Assembly (NCBI RefSeq): GCF_902459775.1
Contig: NZ_CABPSQ010000001.1
Coordinates: 868,001 to 932,000, forward strand
Length of the DNA stretch: 64,000 nucleotides
Origin: Pandoraea captiosa
Lineage (GTDB): Bacteria; Pseudomonadota; Gammaproteobacteria; Burkholderiales; Burkholderiaceae
Direction: 5' to 3'
Shown: positions 25,884-34,739 of the stretch, piece by piece
How positions within the stretch are numbered: the stretch's first letter is position 1
Layout: each line of letters opens with the position of its first letter
The notes under the pieces: generated by a model
The model's input: the letters and a program-made list of their open reading frames with translations, nothing else
Databases searched by the model: none
What the model was told of the DNA's origin: nothing
Translations under genes and position numbers: made by a program

Positions 25884-27263
25884 TCATTCCGGGCGCATTT
25901 GCGCGCGCAGTTGCACTTCCTTGGGTTTGACACCGAATCGATAGGCCATCGACATCAGTACGATCCAGCCCGCACCGACGTAGAGCGCGATGCGCGTGTC
26001 TTCCGTGTACCCGAGCACCCCGATCACGAAGAGCATGAACGCGATGGCCAGCGCCGGGCCCACCGGCCACAGTGGCACCTTGAACTTCAATGCGGCGACT
26101 TCCTCGGTCGACAAGCGACGCCGCATGGCCACCTGCGAGAGCAGGATCATCAGCCACACCCACACCGTGGCGAACGTGGCGATGGACGCGATGATCAGGA
26201 ATACGCCTTCCGGAATCAGGTAGTTGAGCACCACGCCGCCAAGCAGTGCCGCGGTCATCACCAGTACCGTGACCCAGGGCACGCCATGCCGCGAGGTCGC
26301 CGTAAACATCGCCGGCGCCTGTCCGTGCTCGGCCATGCCGAACATCATGCGACCCGCACCGAAGATGTTGCTGTTGATGGCGGAGATGGCCGCGGAAATC
26401 ACGATGACATTCAGGATGGCGGCCGCAGATTTGATGCCCAGCCCCGAGAAAATCTGCACGAACGGGCTGCCCTGGCGGCCGATGCCGGTCCACGGGAAGA
26501 TCGCCATGAGCACGCACATCGTGAGCACGTAGAACAGAAGAATGCGAGCCGGTACGGCATTGATGGCGCGCGGAATCACCTTCTCCGGATCTTTCGCTTC
26601 GCCACCGGTAATGCCGATGATCTCGATGCCGCCGTAGGCGAACATCACCACGGCGAGCGACGCCACCAGACCGCCCCAGCCGTTCGGCAGGAAGCCGCCA
26701 TGCGTCCAGAGGTTGCTCACTGCCGGCGCATGCTCGCTGTGCATCTGCACGCCGGAGAACAGAATGACGCCCCCGCCCACGATCATGGCGACGATGGCGA
26801 GAATCTTCACCAGCGCCAGCCAGAATTCCAGCTCGCCATATACCTTCACGTTGCACAGATTCAGGCCGCAGATCAGCATCACGACGCCCAGCACCCAGAT
26901 CCATTGCGCAACGTCCGGGAACCAGAAGCCCATATAGATACCGAAGGCCGTGACGTCCGCCAGGCAGACGATGACCATTTCGAGGATGTACGTCCAGCCC
27001 GTGAGGAAGCCGGCCAGCGGCCCGAGATTGTCGCGCGCGTAGCGGCCGAACGATCCCGATACCGGTTGACGCACGACCATCTCGCCGAGCGCACGCATCA
27101 CCATATAGACGGCGGCACCGCCGAGGATGTACGCGAGAATGACCGCCGGACCGGCGAGTTGAATGGCCGACGCCGAGCCGTAGAACAGGCCGGTGCCGAT
27201 CGCTGAGCCGAGCGCCAGAAAGCGGATGTGCCGCGCGCTCAGATTGCGTTGCAGGGTTTTCAA
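25884..27263 (-). CDS. Amino-acid permease, probably for histidine (ProY/AroP-like APC family)
   Basis: This roughly 460-aa, 12-TM transporter has the APC entry motif [16 protein letters not shown] near its N-terminus and [17 protein letters not shown] in the first loop, which is closest to ProY-type permeases. I take the TTG at 27263 as start because AGGAGA lies 5 bases before it. The ATG at 27281 would add six residues (MDSGDS) and has no SD. Its position between hutH and hutI makes histidine or urocanate the likely cargo. A 200-bp gap upstream might hold its own promoter, but I see no convincing one. Confidence 0.88.
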   Translation of the reverse strand: MKTLQRNLSARHIRFLALGSAIGTGLFYGSASAIQLAGPAVILAYILGGAAVYMVMRALGEMVVRQPVSGSFGRYARDNLGPLAGFLTGWTYILEMVIVCLADVTAFGIYMGFWFPDVAQWIWVLGVVMLICGLNLCNVKVYGELEFWLALVKILAIVAMIVGGGVILFSGVQMHSEHAPAVSNLWTHGGFLPNGWGGLVASLAVVMFAYGGIEIIGITGGEAKDPEKVIPRAINAVPARILLFYVLTMCVLMAIFPWTGIGRQGSPFVQIFSGLGIKSAAAILNVIVISAAISAINSNIFGAGRMMFGMAEHGQAPAMFTATSRHGVPWVTVLVMTAALLGGVVLNYLIPEGVFLIIASIATFATVWVWLMILLSQVAMRRRLSTEEVAALKFKVPLWPVGPALAIAFMLFVIGVLGYTEDTRIALYVGAGWIVLMSMAYRFGVKPKEVQLRAQMRPE

Positions 27264-27472
27264 GCTGTCTCCTGAATCCATGACGAGCCGACTCGCATGC
27301 ACGCATGCACACTTACACGTAGACGCGGTCGGCAAAGAAAATCGGGTCGTCCGTGCGCCGGTCCAGTCAGCGAACTGAGAGACCGGCGAATGCGGGGGTA
27401 ACCCGGTACGCCACAAAGCCGGAGCGCGAATCACTGTCCGTTTCGCCCCGGCGGGCGATGCTCAGACGCGAC

Positions 27473-29005
27473 TCAAAGGCTCGGCAACGTGCCGGCGGGC
27501 ACGAGCGCGCTCAATGTCCGCTGTGCGATGAGTTCGCTTGCGCCCTCGATATCCGGCGCGAAATAACGATCCTTATCGTAGAACGGAACCGACTGGCGCA
27601 GCAGGGCGCGGGCGCGTTCCAGGGCCGGCGTGGTTTTTACGCCTTCCCGGAAGTCCAGGCCCTGAGCGGCGCTCAGCCATTCGATCGCGATAATGCCCTT
27701 GACGTTATCGGCCATCTCCCAAAGCCGCTTTCCGGCGTTCGGGGCCATGGACACGTGGTCCTCCTGGTTGGCCGAGGTCGGGAGACTATCAACGCTGGCC
27801 GGATGTGCCAAGGCCTTATTGTCGGAGGCGAGCGCTGCGGCCGTGACCTGCGCGATCATGAAGCCGGAATTCACGCCGCCGTTGGCCACGAGAAACGCGG
27901 GCAACTGCGACATGTGCTTGTCCATCATCAGCGAGATGCGCCGCTCGCTCAGCGCGCCGATCTCGGCCAGCGCCAGCGCAAGATTGTCGGCGGCCATCGC
28001 CACCGGTTCGGCGTGGAAGTTGCCGCCGGAGATCACGTCGCCCTGTTCCCAGAAGACGAGCGGGTTGTCCGACACGGCGTTGGCTTCGACGGCGAGGACC
28101 TCGGCTGCCTGACGGATCTGCGTCAGACATGCGCCCATGACCTGCGGCTGACAACGCAGCGAATAGGGGTCCTGCACCTTTTCGCAATTGGCGTGCGACT
28201 GACCGACCTCGCTCGTCTCGCCCAGCAGGTGGCGGAAGACCGCTGCCGCATCGATCTGGCCGCGCTGTCCGCGTGCGGCGTGAATGCGCGCGTCGAAGGG
28301 AGCGCGCGAACCGAGCATGGCTTCGACGGTCATCGCCCCGCACACACTTGCCGCGGCGTACATGTCTTCGGCTTCGAACAAGCCGCGCAACGCGTAGGCG
28401 GTCGACACCTGCGTGCCATTGAGCAACGCCAATCCTTCCTTGGCGGCGAGCGTGAGGGGTTCCAGACCGGCGACGGCGAGCGCTTCGCGAGCGTTCATCC
28501 ACTGACCGCGATGGCGCGCCTGCCCCTCACCGAGCAACAACAGCGACATATGGGCAAGCGGCGCCAGATCGCCCGAGGCGCCGACCGAGCCCTTGAGCGG
28601 GATGCGCGGGTAGACCTCGGCGTTCACGAGTGTGACGAGCGCGTCGATCACCTTGCGGCGAATGCCCGAGAAGCCACGCGCCAGACTGTTGATCTTGAGC
28701 ACCATGATCAGACGCACGAGCGCGTCGTCCAGTGGGGCGCCCACACCGGCAGCGTGCGAGAGCACGAGCGAGCGTTGCAGGTTTTCGAGGTCCTCGTGGG
28801 CGATGCGCGTCGAGGCGAGCAGGCCGAAACCGGTATTGATACCGTAGGCGGTGCGTCCCTCGGCCACGATGCCTTCGACACAGGCGACGCTCTTGTCGAT
28901 GGCGGCGTAAGCCTTCTCGTCGAGCGTAACGATAGTCGGATGCTGATAGACGTCGCGCAGCTGCGCCAGCGTGAGGGTGCCGGGCGTCACGAACAGTTGG
29001 GCCAT
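27473..29005 (-). CDS. hutH: Histidine ammonia-lyase
   Basis: This 510-aa lyase makes trans-urocanate and ammonia from L-histidine. The Ala-Ser-Gly triad that cyclises to the MIO electrophile is at about residues 143-145 ([12 protein letters not shown]), and the Tyr-loop [11 protein letters not shown] is near 51-61. The start at 29005 ([11 protein letters not shown]) matches the family length and has an AAGGA SD. An ATG at 29029 would add eight residues. It follows hutU by 59 bp. Confidence 0.96.
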   Translation of the reverse strand: MAQLFVTPGTLTLAQLRDVYQHPTIVTLDEKAYAAIDKSVACVEGIVAEGRTAYGINTGFGLLASTRIAHEDLENLQRSLVLSHAAGVGAPLDDALVRLIMVLKINSLARGFSGIRRKVIDALVTLVNAEVYPRIPLKGSVGASGDLAPLAHMSLLLLGEGQARHRGQWMNAREALAVAGLEPLTLAAKEGLALLNGTQVSTAYALRGLFEAEDMYAAASVCGAMTVEAMLGSRAPFDARIHAARGQRGQIDAAAVFRHLLGETSEVGQSHANCEKVQDPYSLRCQPQVMGACLTQIRQAAEVLAVEANAVSDNPLVFWEQGDVISGGNFHAEPVAMAADNLALALAEIGALSERRISLMMDKHMSQLPAFLVANGGVNSGFMIAQVTAAALASDNKALAHPASVDSLPTSANQEDHVSMAPNAGKRLWEMADNVKGIIAIEWLSAAQGLDFREGVKTTPALERARALLRQSVPFYDKDRYFAPDIEGASELIAQRTLSALVPAGTLPSL

Positions 29006-29064
29006 GGACGGAGTTCCTTGATTCGACATAGTCGGGGGTGTCTTGTCTTGTGTCTGTAAATTGC

Positions 29065-30744
29065 TTACTTGGCGGTGCCCAGCATGGGCAGGTTCAGGCC
29101 GTGCTCGCGGGCGCAATCGATCGCAATTTCGTATCCGGCATCGGCATGACGCATCACGCCCGTGGCCGGATCGTTGTTGAGCACGCGGGCGATGCGCGCC
29201 GCGGCGGCGTCGGTGCCGTCGCACACGATCACCACACCGGAATGCTGCGAGAAGCCCATACCGACGCCGCCACCGTGATGCAGCGAGACCCACGTCGCGC
29301 CGCTGGCGGTGTTGAGCAGCGCATTGAGCAGCGGCCAGTCGGAGACGGCATCGGAGCCGTCGCGCATGGCTTCCGTTTCACGGTTCGGGCTCGCCACCGA
29401 GCCGGAATCCAGATGGTCGCGGCCGATGACGACCGGCGCCGAGAGTTCTCCCGAGCGTACCATTTCGTTGAACGCCAGGCCGAGCTTGGCGCGCAGACCG
29501 AGGCCGACCCAGCAAATGCGAGCCGGCAGGCCCTGGAAGCTGATGCGCTCGCGCGCCATGTCGAGCCAGCGGTGCAGGTGGGCGTCGTCCGGAATCAGTT
29601 CCTTGACCTTCGCGTCGGTCTTGTAGATGTCTTGCGGATCGCCCGAGAGGGCCGCCCAGCGGAACGGGCCGACGCCACGGCAGAACAGCGGTCGGATATA
29701 CGCCGGCACAAACCCGGGGAAATCGAACGCGTTCTGCACGCCTTCTTCCTTGGCCATCTGCCGGATGTTGTTGCCGTAGTCGAAGGTCGGCACACCCATC
29801 GCCTTGAAGTCCAGCATCGCCTTGACGTGGATAGCCATCGACTGCTTGGCGGCCTTCACGACTTCGGCCGGCGTCGAGCGGGCACGCTCGCGGTACTCGT
29901 CCCAAGTCCAGCCGATCGGCAGATAACCGTTGAGGGGATCGTGCGCGCTGGTCTGGTCCGTGACCATGTCCGGGCGTACGCCACGGCGCACCAGCGCCGG
30001 CAGAATCTCGGCGGCGTTGCCGCACAGCGCGATGGAGACGGCCTGACCCTCGGCGGTGTATCGGGCAATGCGGGCGAGGGCGTCGTCGAGATCCTTGGCC
30101 TGTTCGTCGACGTAGCGCGTGCGCAGGCGGAAGTCGATGCTGGTCTGCTGGCATTCGATGTTCAGCGAGCAGGCGCCGGCGAGTGTGGCGGCCAGCGGTT
30201 GTGCGCCGCCCATGCCACCCAGGCCGGCGGTGAGCACCCAACGCCCCTTCAGGTTGCCGCCGTAATGCTGGCGACCGGCTTCCACGAACGTCTCGTAGGT
30301 GCCTTGCACGATGCCCTGGCTGCCGATGTAGATCCACGAACCTGCGGTCATCTGGCCGTACATGGCCAGCCCCTTGGCGTCGAGTTCGTTGAAGTGCTCC
30401 CACGTTGCCCAGTGCGGCACGAGATTCGAATTGGCGATGAGCACGCGCGGTGCGTCGGCATGGGTCTTGAACACGCCGACCGGTTTGCCGGATTGCACCA
30501 GCAGCGTCTCGTCGTCGTTCAGGGTCTTGAGCGTCTCGACAATCTTGTCGAAGCACTCCCAGTTGCGCGCGGCGCGGCCGATGCCGCCGTACACCACGAG
30601 GGCGTTCGGATTCTCGGCCACGTCCGGATCGAGGTTGTTCATCAGCATGCGAAGCGGGGCTTCGGTCAGCCAGCTTTTGGCGTTGAGTTGCGTGCCGCGC
30701 GGGGCGCGCAGGGTGACGTCGCGATATCGGGTGAATTGGCTCAC
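29065..30744 (-). CDS. hutU: Urocanate hydratase
   Basis: This 559-aa NAD-dependent enzyme converts urocanate to imidazolone propionate. The tightly bound NAD sits on [12 protein letters not shown]. The catalytic region contains [19 protein letters not shown] with the conserved Cys. Translation starts at a GTG at 30744 behind AAGGGAA. It is the first structural gene after hutC on this strand, and the HutC palindrome lies 43-54 bp upstream of its start, so the catabolic genes have their own regulated promoter. Confidence 0.96.
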   Translation of the reverse strand: MSQFTRYRDVTLRAPRGTQLNAKSWLTEAPLRMLMNNLDPDVAENPNALVVYGGIGRAARNWECFDKIVETLKTLNDDETLLVQSGKPVGVFKTHADAPRVLIANSNLVPHWATWEHFNELDAKGLAMYGQMTAGSWIYIGSQGIVQGTYETFVEAGRQHYGGNLKGRWVLTAGLGGMGGAQPLAATLAGACSLNIECQQTSIDFRLRTRYVDEQAKDLDDALARIARYTAEGQAVSIALCGNAAEILPALVRRGVRPDMVTDQTSAHDPLNGYLPIGWTWDEYRERARSTPAEVVKAAKQSMAIHVKAMLDFKAMGVPTFDYGNNIRQMAKEEGVQNAFDFPGFVPAYIRPLFCRGVGPFRWAALSGDPQDIYKTDAKVKELIPDDAHLHRWLDMARERISFQGLPARICWVGLGLRAKLGLAFNEMVRSGELSAPVVIGRDHLDSGSVASPNRETEAMRDGSDAVSDWPLLNALLNTASGATWVSLHHGGGVGMGFSQHSGVVIVCDGTDAAAARIARVLNNDPATGVMRHADAGYEIAIDCAREHGLNLPMLGTAK

Positions 30745-30786
30745 TGTGATTCCCTTGGTTCTGAGCGTTGAATGGCTTGTACAGTA

Positions 30787-30798
30787 TTGTATATACAA
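30787..30798. promoter_or_regulatory. HutC operator palindrome
   Basis: TTGTATATACAA is a perfect 12-bp palindrome between hutC and hutU. HutC repressors of Pseudomonas and enterics bind TGTATATACA-type sites and release on urocanate. A further half-site (CTTGTACAG) lies immediately to its left. The site overlaps the likely -10 region of the hutU promoter, as expected for a repressor. Confidence 0.85.
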
Positions 30799-30802
30799 CT
30801 AG

Positions 30803-30824
30803 CCGTGAACTAGGGTTTTCACGG
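30803..30824. other. Inverted repeat between hutC and hutU
   Basis: CCGTGAA-CTAGGGTT-TTCACGG is a perfect 7-bp stem adjoining the HutC operator, on the hutC side. It has no T-tract and may be the 3' end of the hutC message or part of the control region. Confidence 0.45.
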
Positions 30825-30861
30825 GGCGCGCGGTGACGCCGGAACCGAAGCCTTGACGCGG

Positions 30862-31617
30862 TTACTCGGTGTCGCCGAAACGACCTTCGAGGCGATGGCG
30901 CGAGCCGGGGTGCAGCAGACGCGCGACGGAGACGATCCGCTTGCCGGACCACGTGCGTCGACGAATCAGCAGGCAAGGTTCGGTGCGCTGGATCTGGAGC
31001 ATCTGCGCTTCGTCCGGCGTGGCGGTCACGGCCTCGACGACATGCTCGCCGGAGCTGAGCGGCGAGGTGCGCTGAAGATAGGCGTTGGGCGTGAGCTTGG
31101 TGAAATCCTGCTCGAGGTAGTTCGGTGCGAGTGCCGGGTTCACGAAGCGGTCTTCGATCTGCACCGGAATGTTGTCCTGATAGTGGACGATCACCGAATG
31201 GAACAGCTTTTCGCGCTCCTGCAACCCCATGGCGAGCGCGCGTTCCGGGCCGGCGAGTTCTTCGCGCAGCAGTTTCACTTCGGCGCGATGCCGATGCCCG
31301 TGCCCGGAGATTTCGTCGGCAATGTTGTTCACGGCAAGCAGCGGCGAGTGCGACTTCGGCTCTGCGACGAAAGTGCCCACGCCTTGCATGCGCACGAGCC
31401 GCCCTTCGGCCGTAAGCTCACGCAATGCGCGATTGACGGTCATGCGGCTCACACCGGATTGCTCGACGAGTTCGTTTTCCGACGGCACCCGATGATGCGG
31501 CGGCCACGCGCCGGTGTCGATCTGGCGGCAGATGAACTGCTTTAACTGCAGGTAGCGTGGCGCAGGCCCTTGATCGGTAAGTGTTTCGACAGTCGTCTGG
31601 GCGGTTTGACGTGGCAC
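30862..31617 (-). CDS. hutC: Histidine-utilisation repressor (GntR/HutC family)
   Basis: This 251-aa protein has an N-terminal GntR winged HTH (YLQLKQFICRQIDTG, then NELVEQSGVSRMTVNRAL, residues about 20-85) and a C-terminal UTRA effector domain that binds urocanate. The GTG at 31617 is chosen for a GGAGAGG SD eight bases upstream. An in-frame GTG at 31638 is possible. It lies at the head of the hut run on the same strand and probably represses hutU onward and itself. Confidence 0.94.
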   Translation of the reverse strand: MPRQTAQTTVETLTDQGPAPRYLQLKQFICRQIDTGAWPPHHRVPSENELVEQSGVSRMTVNRALRELTAEGRLVRMQGVGTFVAEPKSHSPLLAVNNIADEISGHGHRHRAEVKLLREELAGPERALAMGLQEREKLFHSVIVHYQDNIPVQIEDRFVNPALAPNYLEQDFTKLTPNAYLQRTSPLSSGEHVVEAVTATPDEAQMLQIQRTEPCLLIRRRTWSGKRIVSVARLLHPGSRHRLEGRFGDTE

Positions 31618-31934
31618 CTTGTTGGCCTCTCCGGTCACGTATGTGCGGGTGGGAAAGCCTGAAGGATAAGCCAATCGTCTGCCGCAGAGGAAAAAAACGG
31701 CACGCCGGCGCACGGCACGGCTTGAGGCAAGGCCGTGCGAGGGATGTGCGAAAGCGTGCCCAAGGGTGAGCCGGTCCGTCATGCAACGCCACACCACGTC
31801 CACAACGTTGCGTGCCGATCCGGTTCTCGCGAAGTCCCCGAAGCGCAACTCAGATCCCCCCGCCGTGGGGCGGCGGAGGGCCGTTCAGTGTGACCCTAAG
31901 ACATCAACGGTTCCACGCGCATGCGCGCAGACGC
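31618..31934. other. 317-bp gene-free stretch between porin and hutC
   Basis: No plausible gene is seen. On the minus strand, after the porin stop, there is a CCGCCG-TGGGG-CGGCGG stem (31860-31876) and, farther on, GCACGGC/GCCGTGC (31718-31741) with a run of seven T about 17 bases later (31690-31697). These could end porin transcription in two steps. The hutC promoter must lie at the hutC end, but no strong -35/-10 pair stands out. Confidence 0.5.
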
Positions 31935-33140
31935 TCAGAACGTTTGACGCACACCCACGCGCACAAACGTCTGCGTCGCCGTGGCGGAAGAGATGCCGTT
32001 GCCCACGTCGCCGACCGACGCCGTGGCCGCGACGACGTTGCCGAACGTGTCGAGCGTGCTGCCCGACGCCTTCTGGTAGCCGACCAGACCGTACAGCGAC
32101 GTGCGCTTGGACAGCGCGTAGTACGACGCGAAGTTCACCGTGTGATACTTCGGACCGCCTGCGCCCTTGACGTCGCTGCCTTGCGTGTAGTTGTACGCGC
32201 CGGCCAGTCGCAGGGCGGGGGTGACCTGATAGGCCAAGGTCGCGCCGACCGTATTGAACGTGAAGCTGCTGGCGAACGTCGAGAGCGAGCCCGGCGTGTA
32301 CTGCACGTTGCCGTACTGGATACCGACCTGCGTGGCGCCGAACGTGTAGGTACCGGCTGCGGAGATGATGCGCTGGCTCGCGGCCGAGGCGAAGCCTTCG
32401 TTGATCGACGAGGAGAACGTGCCGTCGTACGAGCCGGTCCACGTGCCGGCCGCACCGTAGGCGTTCGTGGCTTGCAGGTACCCCACGCCGATCGCGAACG
32501 GACCGCTGGCGTATTGACCGCCGAAGCCCCAGGTGTTCTGGTTCTTGACGCTGCCCGGCTGCCCGCCAAAGCCGTAGATCGCGCCGAACTGGAAGCCGGC
32601 GTAGACCGGACTTGCCCACTTCACCGAGTTGTTCACGCGCGACTGGTTGTCCTGGTTGTCGATATCGCCCGGGTGAGCGCCCATGCCGGTGACGAACGTG
32701 CCTGCGCTCAGCGAGCCGACATAATCGACGATCGGATCGTACTGACGACCGAACGTGAGCTTGCCCAGGGTTGCGCTTTGCAGACCCATCCACGACTGAC
32801 GGCCGAACTGTCGGCCACCCTGGCCTGACGTGCCGTTACCGATGTTGAAGCCGTTTTCCAGCTGGAAGATGGCCGAATTGCCGCCGCCCAGGTCTTCCGA
32901 GCCCTTCAGGCCCCAACGGTCGCCGGACCACGTGCCGCTGGCAAAACCCCATACCGAACCGTTGGTGTAGTTGATCGGTGCGCCGACGCCACCCTTGGAG
33001 TTGGCCGTGCGCTGACCGCTCGCGTAGCCCACGCCGGCATCGACGATGCCGTACAGGGTCACGCTGCTTTGTGCGTAGACGGGAGCCATGAATCCGGCCA
33101 TACCGCCCAGGCCGAGTGCAGCGAGAAGAATGCGTTTCAT
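31935..33140 (-). CDS. Outer-membrane porin (betaproteobacterial OmpC-like family)
   Basis: This 401-aa precursor has a standard signal peptide (KRILLAALGLGGMAGFMAPVYA-Q) and a mature start SSVTLYGIVDAGVGY. The loop segments include RWGLKGSEDLGGG and FGRQYDPIVDYVG, and the C-terminus is a classic RVGVRQTF. It is a complete trimeric general porin. An AT-rich leader with TATAAA (minus strand, 33159-33164) lies close upstream, and a weak AGGATC serves as SD. Whether it serves the hut genes or the ABC importer on the other side is unclear. Confidence 0.93.
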   Translation of the reverse strand: MKRILLAALGLGGMAGFMAPVYAQSSVTLYGIVDAGVGYASGQRTANSKGGVGAPINYTNGSVWGFASGTWSGDRWGLKGSEDLGGGNSAIFQLENGFNIGNGTSGQGGRQFGRQSWMGLQSATLGKLTFGRQYDPIVDYVGSLSAGTFVTGMGAHPGDIDNQDNQSRVNNSVKWASPVYAGFQFGAIYGFGGQPGSVKNQNTWGFGGQYASGPFAIGVGYLQATNAYGAAGTWTGSYDGTFSSSINEGFASAASQRIISAAGTYTFGATQVGIQYGNVQYTPGSLSTFASSFTFNTVGATLAYQVTPALRLAGAYNYTQGSDVKGAGGPKYHTVNFASYYALSKRTSLYGLVGYQKASGSTLDTFGNVVAATASVGDVGNGISSATATQTFVRVGVRQTF

Positions 33141-33186
33141 AATATTAGTGATCCTAAATTTATATTGCAGGAACGTCACGAAATCG

Positions 33187-33233
33187 CACCGGCAGTTCCC
33201 CGGTGTGGGTCGGTTTTTGTGGAACTGCCGGTG
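33187..33233 (-). terminator. 13-bp perfect inverted repeat directly after the LOG-family gene
   Basis: CACCGGCAGTTCC (33187-33199) and GGAACTGCCGGTG (33221-33233) pair perfectly around a 21-nt loop. The repeat abuts the stop codon of the LOG-family gene, so it probably ends the ABC-operon message. A T-tract is lacking after the stem on the minus strand. It also lies within 50 bp of the porin start and could act on porin expression. Confidence 0.6.
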
Positions 33234-33809
33234 TCACTTGCCGGGGGTGTCACCTCCGGGAAGTCCGGCGACGGCGAGCCATGTGGCCACGGCCACGACC
33301 AGCGCGTCGATATCGTCGAAACTCTCGGTGCCCGGCACGGCAGGCGCATCGAGGACGGTAAAGACCGGTTTGCGCCACTGAAGGCCCAGCGCGATTTCAG
33401 AGAGCGTGCCCAACCCCCCGCCGACGGCGACGAGGCAGACCGAGGCGCGCGCGATCAGGGCGTTGCGCGTAATGCCCAGCCCGGTCGGCAGGGCAACGCT
33501 CAGATGCGGGTTGGCGTCGGCAGCGTGGTCCTCGGGCAGCAGACCGATCACGATGCCGCCGGCAGCGCTTGCCCCGGCCGATGCCGCTTCCATCACGCCG
33601 CCTTTGCCGCCGCACACCAGCGCGATACCGGCTGCTGCCAGCGCGTGGCCGATGCGTTGCGCCGCATGGAGCTGAGCGGACGTGGCTTCGCGCGGACCGA
33701 TCAGGCCGACGGGCGTGACGTGACGCGACGCGCCCGCTTGCCGCGCCGCCAGTTGATCGAGGGCGTGGCAGGCCGCAGCCGACCACTCATTCGGGATGAC
33801 GCCGTACAA
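33234..33809 (-). CDS. TIGR00725/LOG-family (lysine-decarboxylase-like Rossmann) protein
   Basis: This roughly 191-aa protein has the LOG-like nucleotide-binding pattern: VCGGKGGVMEAASAGA, GLGITRNALIARAS and GGGLGTLSEIALGL. The last of these replaces the PGGxGTxxE of true cytokinin-activating LOG enzymes, so phosphoribohydrolase activity is plausible but unproven. The TTG at 33809 follows GGAGAG. A GTG at 33833 is the alternative. Either way the start lies inside the end of the permease gene, so it is probably the last gene of the ABC operon. Confidence 0.8.
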   Translation of the reverse strand: MYGVIPNEWSAAACHALDQLAARQAGASRHVTPVGLIGPREATSAQLHAAQRIGHALAAAGIALVCGGKGGVMEAASAGASAAGGIVIGLLPEDHAADANPHLSVALPTGLGITRNALIARASVCLVAVGGGLGTLSEIALGLQWRKPVFTVLDAPAVPGTESFDDIDALVVAVATWLAVAGLPGGDTPGK

Positions 33810-34692
33810 GACACTCTCCAAGAGCGAGGACACCGCTGCACACGGCCATCAGCACGAGCGACAGTGCGGCAGCTTGTGGAAAATCCGTTTGCCCGTCCGA
33901 CATCTTCAGGAACATGAGCAACGGCAGAATGTTGATCTGCGTGCCGGCCAGCGCGAGCGCCGTGCCGTACGTGCCCAGCGCAATCGCTGTGACGAGGCAC
34001 CACGCCGCCGCGAGCGTGGGCCAGAGTTCGCGCAGAGCGACGTCCACGATTGCACGCAGCGGTGTCGCACCCAGCGTGAGCGCCGCTTCGATGGGGCGAC
34101 GGTCGAGGTTGGCGATGGCGGGGTAGACCATCAGCGCCACGCGCGGAATCAGGTAGTACGCATACGCCGCGACAAGACCCGGCGCCGTGTAGATCAGGGC
34201 GCCCAAGCGCACCGGATCGGCACCGAGCGGGGCGAGGGTCATCGTGACGAAGCCCGAGCGTCCGAACGCCAGAATGAAGCCATAGGCGATCACGAGCCCG
34301 GAGAAGGCTAGCGGCACCCCCATGGCGGCGAGCCAAAGTCGGCGACGGCGCGGTGTTTGGCGTGCCAGCGTGATCGCGATGAATGCACCCACGACCAGCG
34401 AAGCGGTGCCCGCACCCACCGCCAATGCCAGTGAATTGACGAAGGCGTCACGTATCAGCGGATCGAGGGCGATGGCGCGAAATGCAGCGCCGTGCCGCTC
34501 GAATGCGGCGACCACCAGCGCGGCCAGCGGCAAGCCGAAGCCGAGCGTGAGCACCAGGGCCGCAGGCAAGCCGCCGAAGCGACGAACCCAGCCGCGCGGC
34601 GCGACGCCGGCCCGTCGGGTGGCCGGCGGCTCGTTCGATCCGCCGGTCCGGGGCGTGTCGTCGCGGCGCGTCGATGCGTGCACGGAATTCAT
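33787..34692 (-). CDS. ABC transporter permease (Fe3+/2-aminoethylphosphonate/spermidine type)
   Basis: This 301-aa permease has a 40-residue hydrophilic N-terminal tail, six or more membrane segments and a docking loop PIEAALTLGATPLRAIVDVALRELWPT. It belongs to the half-permeases that pair in PotBC/FbpB/PhnUV-type systems. The second permease is at 36997-37944. The spacer to the binding-protein gene is entirely a 9-bp tandem repeat. The C-terminus overlaps the LOG-family start. Confidence 0.88.
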   Translation of the reverse strand: MNSVHASTRRDDTPRTGGSNEPPATRRAGVAPRGWVRRFGGLPAALVLTLGFGLPLAALVVAAFERHGAAFRAIALDPLIRDAFVNSLALAVGAGTASLVVGAFIAITLARQTPRRRRLWLAAMGVPLAFSGLVIAYGFILAFGRSGFVTMTLAPLGADPVRLGALIYTAPGLVAAYAYYLIPRVALMVYPAIANLDRRPIEAALTLGATPLRAIVDVALRELWPTLAAAWCLVTAIALGTYGTALALAGTQINILPLLMFLKMSDGQTDFPQAAALSLVLMAVCSGVLALGECLVRRHPE

Positions 34693-34737
34693 GGTGTCCG
34701 GGGTGTCCCAGGTGCCCGAGGTGCCCGAGGTGCCCCG
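34693..34737 (+). repeat. 9-bp tandem repeat filling the spacer between two ABC genes
   Basis: Five units of GGTGYCCVR type occupy the whole gap between the binding-protein stop (34740) and the permease start (34692). The permease therefore has repeat sequence where its ribosome binding site should be. Confidence 0.88.
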
Positions 34738-34739
34738 GC

